A stretch of DNA of 64,000 nt from positions 620,001 through 684,000 of the forward strand of contig JAQSDB010000002.1 of NCBI GenBank assembly GCA_029945725.1, written 5' to 3'. Below the pieces are notes generated by a model. That model was not told where the DNA came from and made no database searches. It worked only from the letters and a program-made list of their open reading frames with translations. Of this stretch, positions 17,747 through 26,961 are shown one piece after another. Each line of letters opens with the position of its first letter. Position 1 is the first letter of the stretch. The translations under genes were made by a program, and so were the position numbers. This stretch comes from a bacterium (GTDB lineage Bacteria; Pseudomonadota; Gammaproteobacteria; Pseudomonadales; Moraxellaceae).

Positions 17747-19693
17747 ATGACGACTTCTTTTCAAAGCCAGGACATTCTTGGAGTGGGCGGCCGGCTCGCG
17801 CAGCATATCCCGGGTTTCCGTTCGCGCGAAGCGCAGCTCACCATGAGTGATGCCGTGGCCAGCGCCCTGAGTGAGCGCCGGATTCTCATGGTGGAGGCCG
17901 GTACCGGTACCGGCAAGACCTTTGCCTATCTCGCGCCTGCATTGATGTCGGGCGAGAAGGTGATTGTGTCTACCGGCACGCGCAATCTGCAGGACCAGCT
18001 TTTTCATCGCGACCTGCCCACGGTGCTTGGCGCGCTCGGTCTTTCCGTACGCACGGCACTGCTCAAGGGGCGCTCCAACTATCTTTGTCCCTATCGTCTG
18101 CAGATTCATCTGGAAGACGGCCGCTTTCCCAACAAGCAGACCGTGCATGAACTGCAGCGCGTCTCGGAATGGGCGCACCAGACCAGCAGTGGTGATATTG
18201 CCGAGCTGGTGGATTTGCCGGAAGACGCCAGTGTCTGGCCGCTCGTTACCAGTACCGCCGATAACTGTCTGGGTCAGGAGTGCCCGTTGCTGGAGGAGTG
18301 CCCGCTGATGCGGGCGCGCAAGAAAGCCTCCGAGGCGGATCTCGTGGTGGTGAATCACCATCTTTTCTTTGCCGATATCGCCATCAAGGAAGGCGGTTTT
18401 GGCGAACTGTTGCCGGACGCCACGGCGGTGATCTTTGACGAGGCGCACCAGTTGCCGGAAGTCGCCTCCATGTTTTTTGGCGAAAACATTTCGTCGCGGC
18501 AATTACTGGATCTGGCTCAGGATGCCGTTGGCGAGATGCTGCAAACCGCCGGCGAGATGCGTTCCATTCTGGATGCGTCCACCCAGCTGGAAAACCGCGT
18601 GGCGGACATGCGTATTGTCTTTGGTGACGATGCGCGCAAGGGCGTGTGGGCCGATCTTGCCCATCTGGAGAAAATGCCGCCGGCGATTGACGCCGTCAAA
18701 CAGGCACTGGCGCATCTGTCCAACTGCCTGGGTGCCGCCAGCGCACGCAGCAAGGGCCTGGAAAACTGCCATCGCCGCGCTGAAGACCTGAGCAATGATT
18801 TTGACAAGCTGACCGGTAAAACACCGGCGGACCAGGTGCACTGGTTCGAGACTTTCAAAAAGGGTTTTGTCATCCAGTGGACACCGCTCGATATCGCCAA
18901 GCCGTTTCGCGACATGGTTAGCGCCAGAAAATCCTCCTGGATATTTACCTCGGCCACGCTGGCGGTGAATGAAGACTTCCGGCATTTTTCCAGCCAGATC
19001 GGACTCAATGATCTGGAATCGCTGCAACTGCCGAGCCCTTTTGCCTATGAACAGCAGGCGCTTTTTTATGTGCCGCGCGGCCTGCCGGACACCAGTGACC
19101 CGGGCTATACCCATGCGGTTCTGGAGGCAGCGCTGCCGGTACTGATCGCCAGTCATGGCCGTGCTTTTGTGTTGTTCACCAGTCATCGTGCCCTGAAAGA
19201 AGCGGCAGAATGGTTGCGCGGCCGCCTTGAGTATCCCTTGCTGATACAGGGCTCGATGGCCAAGGGGGAATTGCTCAAGCGTTTTCGCGAGCACGGCAAT
19301 GCCATCCTGCTCGGCACCGGAAGTTTCTGGGAAGGCGTCGATGTGCGTGGCGAGGCGTTGTCCTGCGTCATCATCGACAAGCTGCCGTTTGCCTCGCCCG
19401 GCGAGCCGGTGATTGCGGCGCGCATTGATGCCTACAAGGCACGCGGCCGTAATCCTTTTGTGAGTTATCAGTTGCCCGGCGCCATCATTGCCATGAAGCA
19501 GGGGGCCGGCCGCCTGATCCGTGATGAAACCGATACCGGCGTGCTGATGATCTGCGATCCGAGATTGGTTGGCCGTCCCTATGGCAAACTTTTTCTGCAA
19601 AGCCTGCCACCCATGCGCCGCACCCGCTCCCTGAGTGAAGTGCAGGAATTTTTCACCCTGATAGACAGCATCAATGAAACTGCTAGCGCTTGA
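17747..19693 (+). CDS. yoaA: DinG/YoaA-family ATP-dependent DNA helicase
   Basis: An XPD-like superfamily 2 helicase with an iron-sulfur domain. The Walker A motif AGTGTGKT is near residue 51 and the DEAH box (IFDEAHQLPEV) near residue 231. Between them lie cysteines in NYLCPYR (about residue 114) and in CLGQECPLLEEC (about 174-185), positioned to bind a 4Fe-4S cluster. C-terminal motifs include GTGSFWEGVDVRGEAL and QGAGRLIRDETD. The architecture and the N-terminus (LAQHIPGFRSREAQ) resemble E. coli YoaA more than DinG. An alternative start at 17726 adds seven residues; neither start has a clear ribosome-binding site. Its end overlaps tsaB by 20 bp. Confidence 0.9.
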   Translation: MTTSFQSQDILGVGGRLAQHIPGFRSREAQLTMSDAVASALSERRILMVEAGTGTGKTFAYLAPALMSGEKVIVSTGTRNLQDQLFHRDLPTVLGALGLSVRTALLKGRSNYLCPYRLQIHLEDGRFPNKQTVHELQRVSEWAHQTSSGDIAELVDLPEDASVWPLVTSTADNCLGQECPLLEECPLMRARKKASEADLVVVNHHLFFADIAIKEGGFGELLPDATAVIFDEAHQLPEVASMFFGENISSRQLLDLAQDAVGEMLQTAGEMRSILDASTQLENRVADMRIVFGDDARKGVWADLAHLEKMPPAIDAVKQALAHLSNCLGAASARSKGLENCHRRAEDLSNDFDKLTGKTPADQVHWFETFKKGFVIQWTPLDIAKPFRDMVSARKSSWIFTSATLAVNEDFRHFSSQIGLNDLESLQLPSPFAYEQQALFYVPRGLPDTSDPGYTHAVLEAALPVLIASHGRAFVLFTSHRALKEAAEWLRGRLEYPLLIQGSMAKGELLKRFREHGNAILLGTGSFWEGVDVRGEALSCVIIDKLPFASPGEPVIAARIDAYKARGRNPFVSYQLPGAIIAMKQGAGRLIRDETDTGVLMICDPRLVGRPYGKLFLQSLPPMRRTRSLSEVQEFFTLIDSINETASA

Positions 19694-20348
19694 AACCGCG
19701 ACCGAGGCCTGCTCGGCTGCCCTTTATATCGATGGCCGTGTGCTGGCGCGCTTTCGCCATGCGCCGCGGCTGCAAACCGAATTGCTGCTGCCCATGATCG
19801 AGGAGCTGCTGGCCGAGAGCGGTATGACTCTTGGCGATCTGGATGTGCTGGCTTACAGCCGAGGGCCGGGCGCTTTTACCGGTGTGCGCATTGCGGCGGC
19901 GGCCGTACAGGCGCTCGCGTTTGCCAAGGATATTCCGGTGCTTGCCGTTTCCAGTCTGCAGACTCTCGCCCAGGGCGTGCGCCGCGTGCATGGCGCGACC
20001 TCGGTGCTGGCGGTATTCGATGCCCGCATGGACGAGATTTATGCCGGTGCCTATGCCGTGCAGGGCGAGCTGATGCAGCCGCTGGACAGTGAATATGTGT
20101 GCCCCCCATCCGCGTTGCCGGAGAAGCTGTGCGGCGAGTTTTTTGTGGCCGGTAATGGCCTGGTGCATGAGGCCGTCCTGCGCCAGCAATGCATATTTAC
20201 CGGGATGGATGCCGATTTCTTTCCCTCGGCCGAGGATGTGATTCCGCTGGCGCTGGATCTTCATGCGCGCGAGGGCGCACAGGCCCCCGAACTGGCGCTG
20301 CCGGTTTACCTGCGCGATGAAGTATGGAAAAAGCTGCCAGGGAGATGA
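19674..20348 (+). CDS. tsaB: tRNA threonylcarbamoyladenosine biosynthesis protein TsaB
   Basis: TsaB is the partner of TsaD in making t6A37 on tRNAs that read ANN codons. The 224-residue protein starts MKLLALETATEACSAAL and has the SRGPGAFTGVRIAAA segment typical of the family; like other TsaB proteins it has the ASKHA fold but lacks the TsaD metal site. It overlaps yoaA by 20 bp, an order seen in many gammaproteobacteria. Its stop codon touches the left inverted repeat of the element at 20348-20551. Confidence 0.93.
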   Translation: MKLLALETATEACSAALYIDGRVLARFRHAPRLQTELLLPMIEELLAESGMTLGDLDVLAYSRGPGAFTGVRIAAAAVQALAFAKDIPVLAVSSLQTLAQGVRRVHGATSVLAVFDARMDEIYAGAYAVQGELMQPLDSEYVCPPSALPEKLCGEFFVAGNGLVHEAVLRQQCIFTGMDADFFPSAEDVIPLALDLHAREGAQAPELALPVYLRDEVWKKLPGR

Positions 20349-20368
20349 TGGATACCTCTAAAAATCTG
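20348..20368 (+). repeat. Left terminal inverted repeat
   Basis: Twenty-one bases starting at the last base of the tsaB stop codon; one mismatch (A for G at the sixth position) against the complement of 20531-20551. Confidence 0.8.
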
Positions 20369-20530
20369 CTGAAGCCGCCCCGTCTGCGTTGAGAAAGACC
20401 TCAAAATGCTCATTTACTTCAGTAAACTCCGCTTTTTACTCGCTACGCTCGCCCTGCGGGCCAGCCTTTCGGCTGTTCTCTGCGCTGTGCTACGAGTCGG
20501 TCTTTCCCGCCTTGCCGTCATCGGCTTGAT

Positions 20531-20551
20531 CAGATTTTTAGAGGCATCCAT
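20531..20551 (-). repeat. Right terminal inverted repeat, also carries the ribosome-binding site of the next gene
   Basis: Complement of the left repeat with one mismatch. The AGAGG inside it lies seven bases before the ATG at 20552, so the element appears to supply the Shine-Dalgarno sequence of the thioesterase gene. Confidence 0.75.
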
Positions 20552-21001
20552 ATGAACGATATAGTCTGGGATTTTCCCGGTCCGCATATTCTGAAGGTGC
20601 AGGTACAGCCGGCGCATATCGACATCATGCAGCACACCAATAATGTGGTGTATCTGCAGTGGCTGGAGGATGTGGCCTGGGATCATTCGCGCCATCTGGG
20701 CCTGGATGAAGCCGCTTACAAAAGACTGGGTCATGGCATGGTGGCGCGCCGTCACGAGCTGGATTACCTGCAGCCCACCTTTCTTGGCGAGGAAATCTGG
20801 CTGGCAACCTGGATTTTGCATACTGATCGCCTGTCCATTCGCCGCGCCTACCAGTTTGTTCGCCCGGCTGACGCAGTGACGGTTTTCCGCGGCCGCACCC
20901 AGTGGGTCTGCGTGGATATAAAGGAAGGCCGCGTGCGCCGCATGCCGGCGGAATTCCAGCAAGCTTACAAGTCATCGCTGCCAATAACAGAGGAGAAGTG
21001 A
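20552..21001 (+). CDS. Acyl-CoA thioesterase, 4HBT/YbgC-like hotdog family
   Basis: A 149-residue single-hotdog protein. The HIDIMQHTNNVVYLQWLEDV segment (residues 20-39) is the active-site helix and loop of the 4-hydroxybenzoyl-CoA thioesterase family, in which an Asp near the start of the helix is catalytic. It probably hydrolyses a short or aromatic acyl-CoA; the substrate cannot be told from sequence. Its ribosome-binding site lies within the right repeat of the element upstream. It is followed by uppP after 3 bp. Confidence 0.82.
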   Translation: MNDIVWDFPGPHILKVQVQPAHIDIMQHTNNVVYLQWLEDVAWDHSRHLGLDEAAYKRLGHGMVARRHELDYLQPTFLGEEIWLATWILHTDRLSIRRAYQFVRPADAVTVFRGRTQWVCVDIKEGRVRRMPAEFQQAYKSSLPITEEK

Positions 21002-21004
21002 TTC

Positions 21005-21829
21005 GTGGATTTCATGTTGTTGTTCAAGGCCCTGATCATGGGGCTCGTCGAGGGCGTTACCGAGTTCCTGCCGATCTCCAGTACCGGCCATCTCATCATC
21101 ACGGGAGAGCTGATCAATTTCTGGACCAAGGAAAAGCGCGATGTCTTCGAGGTGGCCATCCAGTTCGGTGCCATTCTTGCCGTTTGTTACGAGTATCGTG
21201 AGCGTATTTTCAGCGTGCTGCGCGGCCTGACCACACAAGCCACGGCGCAACGCTTTGCCATCAATGTCACGGTCGCGTTCTTGCCGGCGGCGGTGATCGG
21301 TTTTTTTGCCATCAGTGCCATCAAGGCTTACCTGTTCAATCCGGTCAGCGTGGCGCTGGCATTCATCGTTGGCGCTTTCGTCATTCTCTGGCTGGAAAAA
21401 CGCCAGCATGAGGTGCGCATCAACAGCATTGATGACATTCGCTGGGCGGATGCACTCAAGATCGGGTTTGCGCAGTGTCTCGCCATGATTCCCGGGACCT
21501 CGCGCTCGGGAGCCACCATCATGGGCGGCCTTTATTTCGGCCTTGAACGCAAGGTGGCCACCGAGTTCTCGTTTTTTCTGGCGATCCCGACCATGTTTGC
21601 TGCCACACTTTACGATGTGTTCAAGCATCGCCATGAGTTTGTCCTGCCCGACATGCCGGTTTTTGCTGTCGGCTTTGTAGTGTCCTTTGTGTCAGCGTTA
21701 TTCGTGATCCGCGGACTGATCCGGTATATCTCGCGCCATGATTTCACGGTGTTTGCCTGGTACCGCATTGCCTTTGGCATCGTCATCCTGTTCACCGCTT
21801 GGGCTGGCCTGGTGCACTGGTCGGCATGA
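21005..21829 (+). CDS. uppP: Undecaprenyl-diphosphatase
   Basis: UppP (BacA) dephosphorylates undecaprenyl diphosphate at the outer face of the inner membrane, recycling the carrier lipid for peptidoglycan and O-antigen. The 274-residue protein has about eight membrane segments and both family motifs: EGVTEFLPISSTGHL near residue 16 and PGTSRSGATIMGGLYFGL near residue 163. It starts with GTG (21005) nine bases after a GGAG. It is read in an apparent operon with the thioesterase before it and rsmJ after it (4-bp overlap). Confidence 0.95.
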   Translation: MDFMLLFKALIMGLVEGVTEFLPISSTGHLIITGELINFWTKEKRDVFEVAIQFGAILAVCYEYRERIFSVLRGLTTQATAQRFAINVTVAFLPAAVIGFFAISAIKAYLFNPVSVALAFIVGAFVILWLEKRQHEVRINSIDDIRWADALKIGFAQCLAMIPGTSRSGATIMGGLYFGLERKVATEFSFFLAIPTMFAATLYDVFKHRHEFVLPDMPVFAVGFVVSFVSALFVIRGLIRYISRHDFTVFAWYRIAFGIVILFTAWAGLVHWSA

Positions 21830-22641
21830 TGCTTCCTCCTCTGCTGGCCACTCCCGATCAAGAGGCTGCTGCGAGGGCATTGGCCCTACGACTGGGAGGT
21901 AGTGCTGACTCGGTGCAGCTGGTATCAGGCCGTCTGCGCGATGCCCTTGGTGCGCTGCCGGCGCAAGGGGCGGCGCTGGTGCTGGAGCCCGAGGGTCTGG
22001 GTTTGTACGCCCTGGACATGCCGGGCTCCGGCGCGGTACGGGTGAACCTTGAAGAAGGCTCGCTCGGCTGGCGCATCGCGCAGGAGCGCGCACGCCATGA
22101 AATGATCGTGAAAGCCTGCGGCCTGAAGAAAGCCGATCACCCCCTGCGCGTGTTTGATGCCACCGCCGGTTTGCTGCGTGATGCTGCGGTGCTGGCGGCA
22201 GCCGGCGCACGGGTTACCCTGGCGGAGCGATCGCCGGTGATTGCCGCGCTGATTGAAGACGGTTTGCAAAAAGCCGCACAATCGTTTGATCTGCGACCCC
22301 TGCTGGCGAATCTCGAGTTTCATCCCGGCGATTCCCTGCAGCAGTTGCAGGCGCTGGCAAGTGCAGATACACCCGTTGAAAACCGGCCTGATGTGGTCTG
22401 TCTTGACCCCATGTTTCCGCACCGCGATAAAACTGCTCTGGTGAAAAAGGAGATGCGCGTTTTTCGTGCCGTGGTGGGCGAGGATGCCGATGCCGATGCC
22501 TTGCTGGCGCCGGCGCTTGCTGCCGCAAGGAAACGCGTGGTGGTCAAGCGCCCACGCCTGGCGCCCTGGCTGGCGGATAAAAAACCATCGCTGGTGATGG
22601 AGGGAAAAAGCGGACGTTTTGATATTTATCTTGTCGGCTGA
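21826..22641 (+). CDS. rsmJ: 16S rRNA (guanine1516-N2)-methyltransferase
   Basis: RsmJ methylates G1516 of 16S rRNA. The 271-residue protein has a SAM-binding motif (VFDATAGLLRDAAVLAAAGA), a CLDPMFPHRDKTALVKKEMR segment containing the DPMF catalytic loop, and a VVKRPRLAPWL stretch conserved in the family. The ATG at 21826 overlaps the uppP stop, and a second ATG follows directly; either may be used. Upstream in-frame codons lie inside uppP and are not used. Confidence 0.92.
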   Translation: MMLPPLLATPDQEAAARALALRLGGSADSVQLVSGRLRDALGALPAQGAALVLEPEGLGLYALDMPGSGAVRVNLEEGSLGWRIAQERARHEMIVKACGLKKADHPLRVFDATAGLLRDAAVLAAAGARVTLAERSPVIAALIEDGLQKAAQSFDLRPLLANLEFHPGDSLQQLQALASADTPVENRPDVVCLDPMFPHRDKTALVKKEMRVFRAVVGEDADADALLAPALAAARKRVVVKRPRLAPWLADKKPSLVMEGKSGRFDIYLVG

Positions 22642-22764
22642 TTCACCCCTGATGCTGTTGTACAACTCGCCCTCAAGAATGCCCTGCTTTGTCTACCGGT
22701 CTTCTAACCATTCCTGTGCTAGGTTTATGGACCTTCTTTAAATCACGCATTGAGGAATCCGGTC

Positions 22765-23265
22765 ATGAGCACCATTACCCTGCATGGCGATCCCGTACAA
22801 ACGGTCGACAGTCTTCCTGAAACCGGCAGTGATGCCCCGCGCTTTACCCTGGTCAAAGCGGATCTTTCCGAAATCAGCCTGAAGGATTTTGCCGGCCGCC
22901 GCCTGGTCCTGAATATTTTTCCCAGCGTGGATACGGCCACCTGTGCCACTTCGGTACGCAAGTTCAACGAGCAGGCGGCGCAGCTGGACAACACCGCCGT
23001 GCTCTGTGTGTCGGCGGATCTGCCGTTTGCCCTTGGCCGTTTTTGTGGCGCAGAAGGCATCACTGATGTTGCTGTTGCCTCGGTATTCCGCGCTCCCGGT
23101 TTTGGCCAGGATTATGGTGTGGTGATGTCAACCGGCCCTCTGCGCGGTTTACTGTCGCGTGCTGTGGTAGTAATTGATGGCAATGGCAAGGTGATTTACA
23201 CCGAGCAGGTGAAAGAGCTGACGCATGAGCCTGACTATGCGGCGGTAATGGCTGCCCTGAAGTAA
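22765..23265 (+). CDS. tpx: Thiol peroxidase (2-Cys peroxiredoxin)
   Basis: Tpx reduces peroxides using thioredoxin, probably in the cytoplasm or periplasm as in related species. The 166-residue protein has the peroxidatic cysteine at residue 60 (SVDTATCATSVRKFN) and the resolving cysteine at residue 94 (ALGRFCGAEG), as in E. coli Tpx. The ATG at 22765 has GAGGA eight bases upstream; an in-frame TTG at 22750 is a weaker choice. It is separated from rsmJ by 123 bp and ends at a bidirectional terminator. Confidence 0.95.
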   Translation: MSTITLHGDPVQTVDSLPETGSDAPRFTLVKADLSEISLKDFAGRRLVLNIFPSVDTATCATSVRKFNEQAAQLDNTAVLCVSADLPFALGRFCGAEGITDVAVASVFRAPGFGQDYGVVMSTGPLRGLLSRAVVVIDGNGKVIYTEQVKELTHEPDYAAVMAALK

Positions 23266-23314
23266 GGAGGCCGCGCCTTCAGCATCTGTGCTCTATCTGA
23301 GAAAACGGTTCCGT

Positions 23315-23354
23315 ACAAAAGCAAACGCCCCTTTCAAGGGGCGTTTGCTTTTGT
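23315..23354. terminator. Bidirectional terminator between tpx and the exporter operon
   Basis: A 17-bp perfect stem (23315-23331 with 23338-23354) around a 6-base loop. The core AGCAAACGCCCC is shared with the terminator at 27857-27894. Confidence 0.88.
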
Positions 23355-23382
23355 GGCTCGGTGATTTCAAGCGCCGCGCTCA

Positions 23383-24573
23383 TCAGGTTCCGGCGCCGCG
23401 AATCCGTACCCGTGCATGGTTTTCAATCTGGTTGCCGGGGTGACGGATCACGGTCTGGCCGGCGCTGAGTCCCTGCAGTACCTGGGCTTCGAGTGCGTTG
23501 CGCTGGCCGATGTCCACCGTACGCCGGACGGCACGGTCATTCTCTATCGTGAATGTGCACCAGGCTTCGCCACAGCGGAACAGGGCACTGGCCGGCACCT
23601 TCAGGACATTGTCCTTCTGCCAGACCACGATGCGGCCGGTGACGCGAAAACCGTCACCCAGCGTGCCCGGCGGATCAATGAAACCGGCGATGACATTGGT
23701 GCGCTTTTCCTCGACGCCGAGTGCCGATACCTTGGTAAAGGCAAACGGCTCAACGCGGCGGACCTGCGCGCGCAACGGCGCCGTGCCGCCCCAGCCTTCC
23801 AGTCGCACCGGCATGCCGGGCTTGATCTTCACGGCTTCGGAGGACAGCAGCTCGATGACGACTTCCAGCTGGTCGAGATTGCCCAGCGTCAGCAGTGCCG
23901 TGCCCGCCGCCACGACGCGCTCGCTGGGATCGGTGATGCGCAGCACGCGGCCGGCTACCGGTGCATGAACCTTCACCATCGTCCCGGCGGCATTGCCACC
24001 GGACCGTGTTGCCTGCAGGCCGGAGCGTGCCACTTTCACCTGTGCGGCAGCGGATACGGCACGAAAGCGCGCGGCTTTCACTTCATTGACACTGGTGACT
24101 TCCAGATTGCGCGCCTGATCGGCCTGCTGTGCCGGCAGGTTGCCGTTTTTCACCAGAGCCTCGATGCGTGCGCCTTCGCGCCTGGCCAGCGCCAGATCGT
24201 CTTCGGCATGACGCACATGCTCGACCGCTTCGCGTTGCAATGCCTCGGCGGCGGCAATGCGCGCGTCCTGTTCTTCGCGCTCGCGCGCGGACAAGGGCAG
24301 CGGCGCAATTTCCGCCACGACCTGGTTTTCTGCCACGGCATCACCATCGTGCAGCTCGATGCGCATGAGCCGGCCGGACACCGGTGCGGCCAGCACGAAA
24401 CGGTCATGGCTGCGCGTCTCGCCCTGATCATCGACGGTGATTTCCATCGGCCCGATGCTGACCTTGCCGGCATCGACGGCGGTCGGTTCCGGCAACAAGG
24501 CGAACACCACCGCGCCGGCCGCGATGAGGGCCGCAATGAGGTACAGGATTTTTTTCCACGGCATGGATTTCAT
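23383..24573 (-). CDS. HlyD-family periplasmic adaptor (membrane fusion protein)
   Basis: A 396-residue membrane fusion protein: an N-terminal membrane anchor (about residues 8-25), a biotinyl-lipoyl-like domain (VSGRLMRIELHDGDAV), a long helical hairpin rich in Ala, Arg and Glu (about residues 95-205), the second lipoyl half (HAPVAGRVLRI) and beta-barrel domains. It should link the inner-membrane permease to an outer-membrane channel. It is the last gene of the ATPase-permease-adaptor operon, 24 bp after the permease. No outer-membrane TolC-like gene is in the window. The substrate is unknown. Confidence 0.88.
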   Translation of the reverse strand: MKSMPWKKILYLIAALIAAGAVVFALLPEPTAVDAGKVSIGPMEITVDDQGETRSHDRFVLAAPVSGRLMRIELHDGDAVAENQVVAEIAPLPLSAREREEQDARIAAAEALQREAVEHVRHAEDDLALARREGARIEALVKNGNLPAQQADQARNLEVTSVNEVKAARFRAVSAAAQVKVARSGLQATRSGGNAAGTMVKVHAPVAGRVLRITDPSERVVAAGTALLTLGNLDQLEVVIELLSSEAVKIKPGMPVRLEGWGGTAPLRAQVRRVEPFAFTKVSALGVEEKRTNVIAGFIDPPGTLGDGFRVTGRIVVWQKDNVLKVPASALFRCGEAWCTFTIENDRAVRRTVDIGQRNALEAQVLQGLSAGQTVIRHPGNQIENHARVRIRGAGT

Positions 24574-24597
24574 TCTTTTTTCACTCGTTTTCTTTTT

Positions 24598-26961
24598 TCA
24601 TTCGCGGGTCTTCAGTACGGCAATCAGGTCGAGATGCCTCAGGTGACGCGCCACCAGCAGGCCGGACAGCACGGCAGCAAGCAGTGCGGTCACGGCCGGA
24701 TACAGGAAGGTCCATTTGCCGACGACAAGCGGCAGCCTGAACATCTCGCGATCGAACACCGGCACCAGCAGTGCGCACAGGCCGTAACCGATGAGCAGGC
24801 CCAGTGGAATGGCGAGTGCCGTCAGCACGCCCTGTTCGCCGAGCAGGATCATCGTGACCTCGCGCCGGGTAAAGCCCAGCACGCGCAGGCTGGCCAGTTC
24901 GTTGCCGCGTTCCGAGAGGGCAATGCGCACGCTGTTGTAGACCATGCCGACAACGATGACGCAGGCAAAAGCGGTGAGGATGCCGGTGGACAGCGTAAAG
25001 CTGCGATCCATGGCATCGCGGATGCTTTGCTGCATGGCGCCGCGTACGGCCACCCCGGCCACCGCCGGCATGCGCTTGAGTTGCGCATAGGCATCATCTT
25101 CCCGGCGTGCATCCAGCTGGACATAGGCGCCCGAGACGCTGCGGTCTTCATGCAGCAGGCGCGCCAGTGCGCGCGTATCCATGTAGGCACCGAGGCCGAG
25201 CATTTCATCGACGACGCCCGCCACGGGCACGTTCAGTGTCGGCCGCGAACCTTCCAGCACGGCCATGCTGACACTGTCGCCCGGCACCACACCGAGAATC
25301 CGTGCCAGCTTTGTTCCCAGCAGCAATCCTTCCGGCGGCAGTTCGACCGGGCGCAGTTTTTTGTCGACCAGGCGCCGCAACTCCATGTCCGGTGCTAGAC
25401 CGGTAATTTCCACACGCTTCGAAAAATTTTCATGGCGCAGCCAGACCGGCACCAGCCGGAAGGGCTCGGCGCGCATCACGCCGGGCAGCCGGCGAATCTC
25501 GAAAGTGGCGCCGGCATTGCGCGGTTCGTTGTACAGCACCGTGACATCGTCGTGCTGCATCACATTGAACTGCACGAACATCATGTGGTTCACCGCATCC
25601 AGCGTAAAACGGCCGACCACCATCAGGCCGACGGCGAGGGCAATGCCGAGCACGGACAGCAAGACCTTCACGGGCTTGCGGGCAAGACCGCGCACGATCA
25701 TGCGCACCGATGCCGGCAGTTTTTTCATGAGGCCGGCATGCTCGAGCAGCCCGGCGTGAAAACGTGCCGGTGGTTCCGGGCGCATGGCCTCCGCCGGTGG
25801 CAGTGCCACGGCACGGCGCACGGCGCTAAGGGCGCCGATGCCGGCCGCGAGCAGGCTGGCGAGGGTGGCGAAAAGCAGCAGGCCGGGGCTGGCAATCAGA
25901 ACCAGGTGCGGGAAATGGAAATACCCGGCATAGACATTGACCAGCAGGCTGCCCAGGTAGAGTCCGAGCGGCAGGCCGAGCGCGAGACCCAGCATCGAGG
26001 TCACCACGGCAAACGCCAGATAGTGGCTGCCGATGCGGTAATTGCCGTAGCCAAACGCCTTGAGCAGGCCGATCTCGCTGCGCTGCATGGCGACGAGGCG
26101 CGACAGCACGACGTAGAGCAGGAAGGCGGCGACGCCGAGAAACAGCGAGGGGATGAACGTCGTCATGATGCGGATCTCGCCGAGTTCATCGGCGAGAAAG
26201 CGGTGTGAAAGCTGTTCGGCGCGTCCGCAGGCGGAAAGACCGCCGTAGCGTTCCAGCAGGCGATCAAGCCGCGCGATGACTTCGGCTTCCTCTGCTCCCG
26301 CGCCGAGCGACAGGCTGACATCGTTGAAGGCGCCTTCCATGCTGAAGGCGGGTGCGAGGGCGGCGCGGTTCATCCAGAGCACGCCGAAACGCTTGTTGTC
26401 GGGAAACAGCATGCCGTTACCGACCTCGTAGACATACTCTGGCGACAGGGCGATGCCGACGACCGTGAGCTGCTTCCAGCGTCCGTTCAGCACCGCGCCG
26501 ATGTGTGCACCGACGGCGAGCCGGTTGGCGTTGGCAAAGGCCTCGCTGGCCAGTACTTCATCCGTGCGCGTGGCATCCACATAACGGCCGCGCAACAGGT
26601 ACAGGTCGTTGAGCATGGGCGTCTGGATGCCGGGAACCGACACCAGGCGGCCGGTGGCAGGTTCCGCCAGGCCTGGCACGTCGAGCGACACGTCCATCAC
26701 GACGCGGGTGTGCACGGCAGCCACGCCGGGAATCTGTCCGATGTCGGCAGCGAGTGATTCCGGCGCACGTTTCAGATGCGCGAAGACGTCGGCAAAACGG
26801 TAAGTGCTGTAGTAGTCGGCCTGCGCGACCACCAGCGAGTGGTAGGTACTGCGCGTGGCGACCAGGGTGCCGATACCGCAGGCCACGACCAGTGCTGCGG
26901 CAATGACCTGGCCGCGCAAGTGCCACAGGTCACGCCGCAGCATGCGGTTGAGCATGCTCAC
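24598..26961 (-). CDS. FtsX/MacB-type ABC transporter permease with two FtsX domains
   Basis: A 787-residue permease with an N-terminal membrane segment, a large periplasmic region, three membrane segments (about residues 268-400), a fourth near 435, a second periplasmic region and a closing group of three. The repeated FtsX cores read [20 protein letters not shown] and [20 protein letters not shown]. This duplicated form occurs in exporters of the DevCA/YbbAP/Lol type. The GTG start at 26961 overlaps the ATPase stop by 4 bp. Such permeases usually act by mechanotransmission on periplasmic or membrane-bound substrates; the substrate here is unknown. Confidence 0.88.
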   Translation of the reverse strand: MSMLNRMLRRDLWHLRGQVIAAALVVACGIGTLVATRSTYHSLVVAQADYYSTYRFADVFAHLKRAPESLAADIGQIPGVAAVHTRVVMDVSLDVPGLAEPATGRLVSVPGIQTPMLNDLYLLRGRYVDATRTDEVLASEAFANANRLAVGAHIGAVLNGRWKQLTVVGIALSPEYVYEVGNGMLFPDNKRFGVLWMNRAALAPAFSMEGAFNDVSLSLGAGAEEAEVIARLDRLLERYGGLSACGRAEQLSHRFLADELGEIRIMTTFIPSLFLGVAAFLLYVVLSRLVAMQRSEIGLLKAFGYGNYRIGSHYLAFAVVTSMLGLALGLPLGLYLGSLLVNVYAGYFHFPHLVLIASPGLLLFATLASLLAAGIGALSAVRRAVALPPAEAMRPEPPARFHAGLLEHAGLMKKLPASVRMIVRGLARKPVKVLLSVLGIALAVGLMVVGRFTLDAVNHMMFVQFNVMQHDDVTVLYNEPRNAGATFEIRRLPGVMRAEPFRLVPVWLRHENFSKRVEITGLAPDMELRRLVDKKLRPVELPPEGLLLGTKLARILGVVPGDSVSMAVLEGSRPTLNVPVAGVVDEMLGLGAYMDTRALARLLHEDRSVSGAYVQLDARREDDAYAQLKRMPAVAGVAVRGAMQQSIRDAMDRSFTLSTGILTAFACVIVVGMVYNSVRIALSERGNELASLRVLGFTRREVTMILLGEQGVLTALAIPLGLLIGYGLCALLVPVFDREMFRLPLVVGKWTFLYPAVTALLAAVLSGLLVARHLRHLDLIAVLKTRE

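Larger units (their letters stand above)
20348..20551. mobile_element. Palindromic MITE-like element between tsaB and a thioesterase gene
   Basis: The whole 204-bp spacer is bounded by 21-bp terminal inverted repeats, 20348-20368 and 20531-20551, which match at 20 of 21 positions (core GGATRCCTCTAAAAATCTG). Symmetry continues inward with AAGCCG and GAAAGACC in both arms, so most of the element is an imperfect palindrome. It encodes no protein. It lies exactly between the tsaB TGA and the next ATG, and both edges have an AT that may be a 2-bp target duplication. This structure fits a miniature inverted-repeat transposable element or a large REP/BIME-like repeat. Only one copy is present in the window. 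Confidence 0.72.

Noticed and set aside
23416-25398. 660-codon open frame antisense to the adaptor and permease genes
   Set aside because: His/Gln/Gly/Arg-rich translation typical of shadow frames; the opposite strand has well-formed HlyD and FtsX domains.
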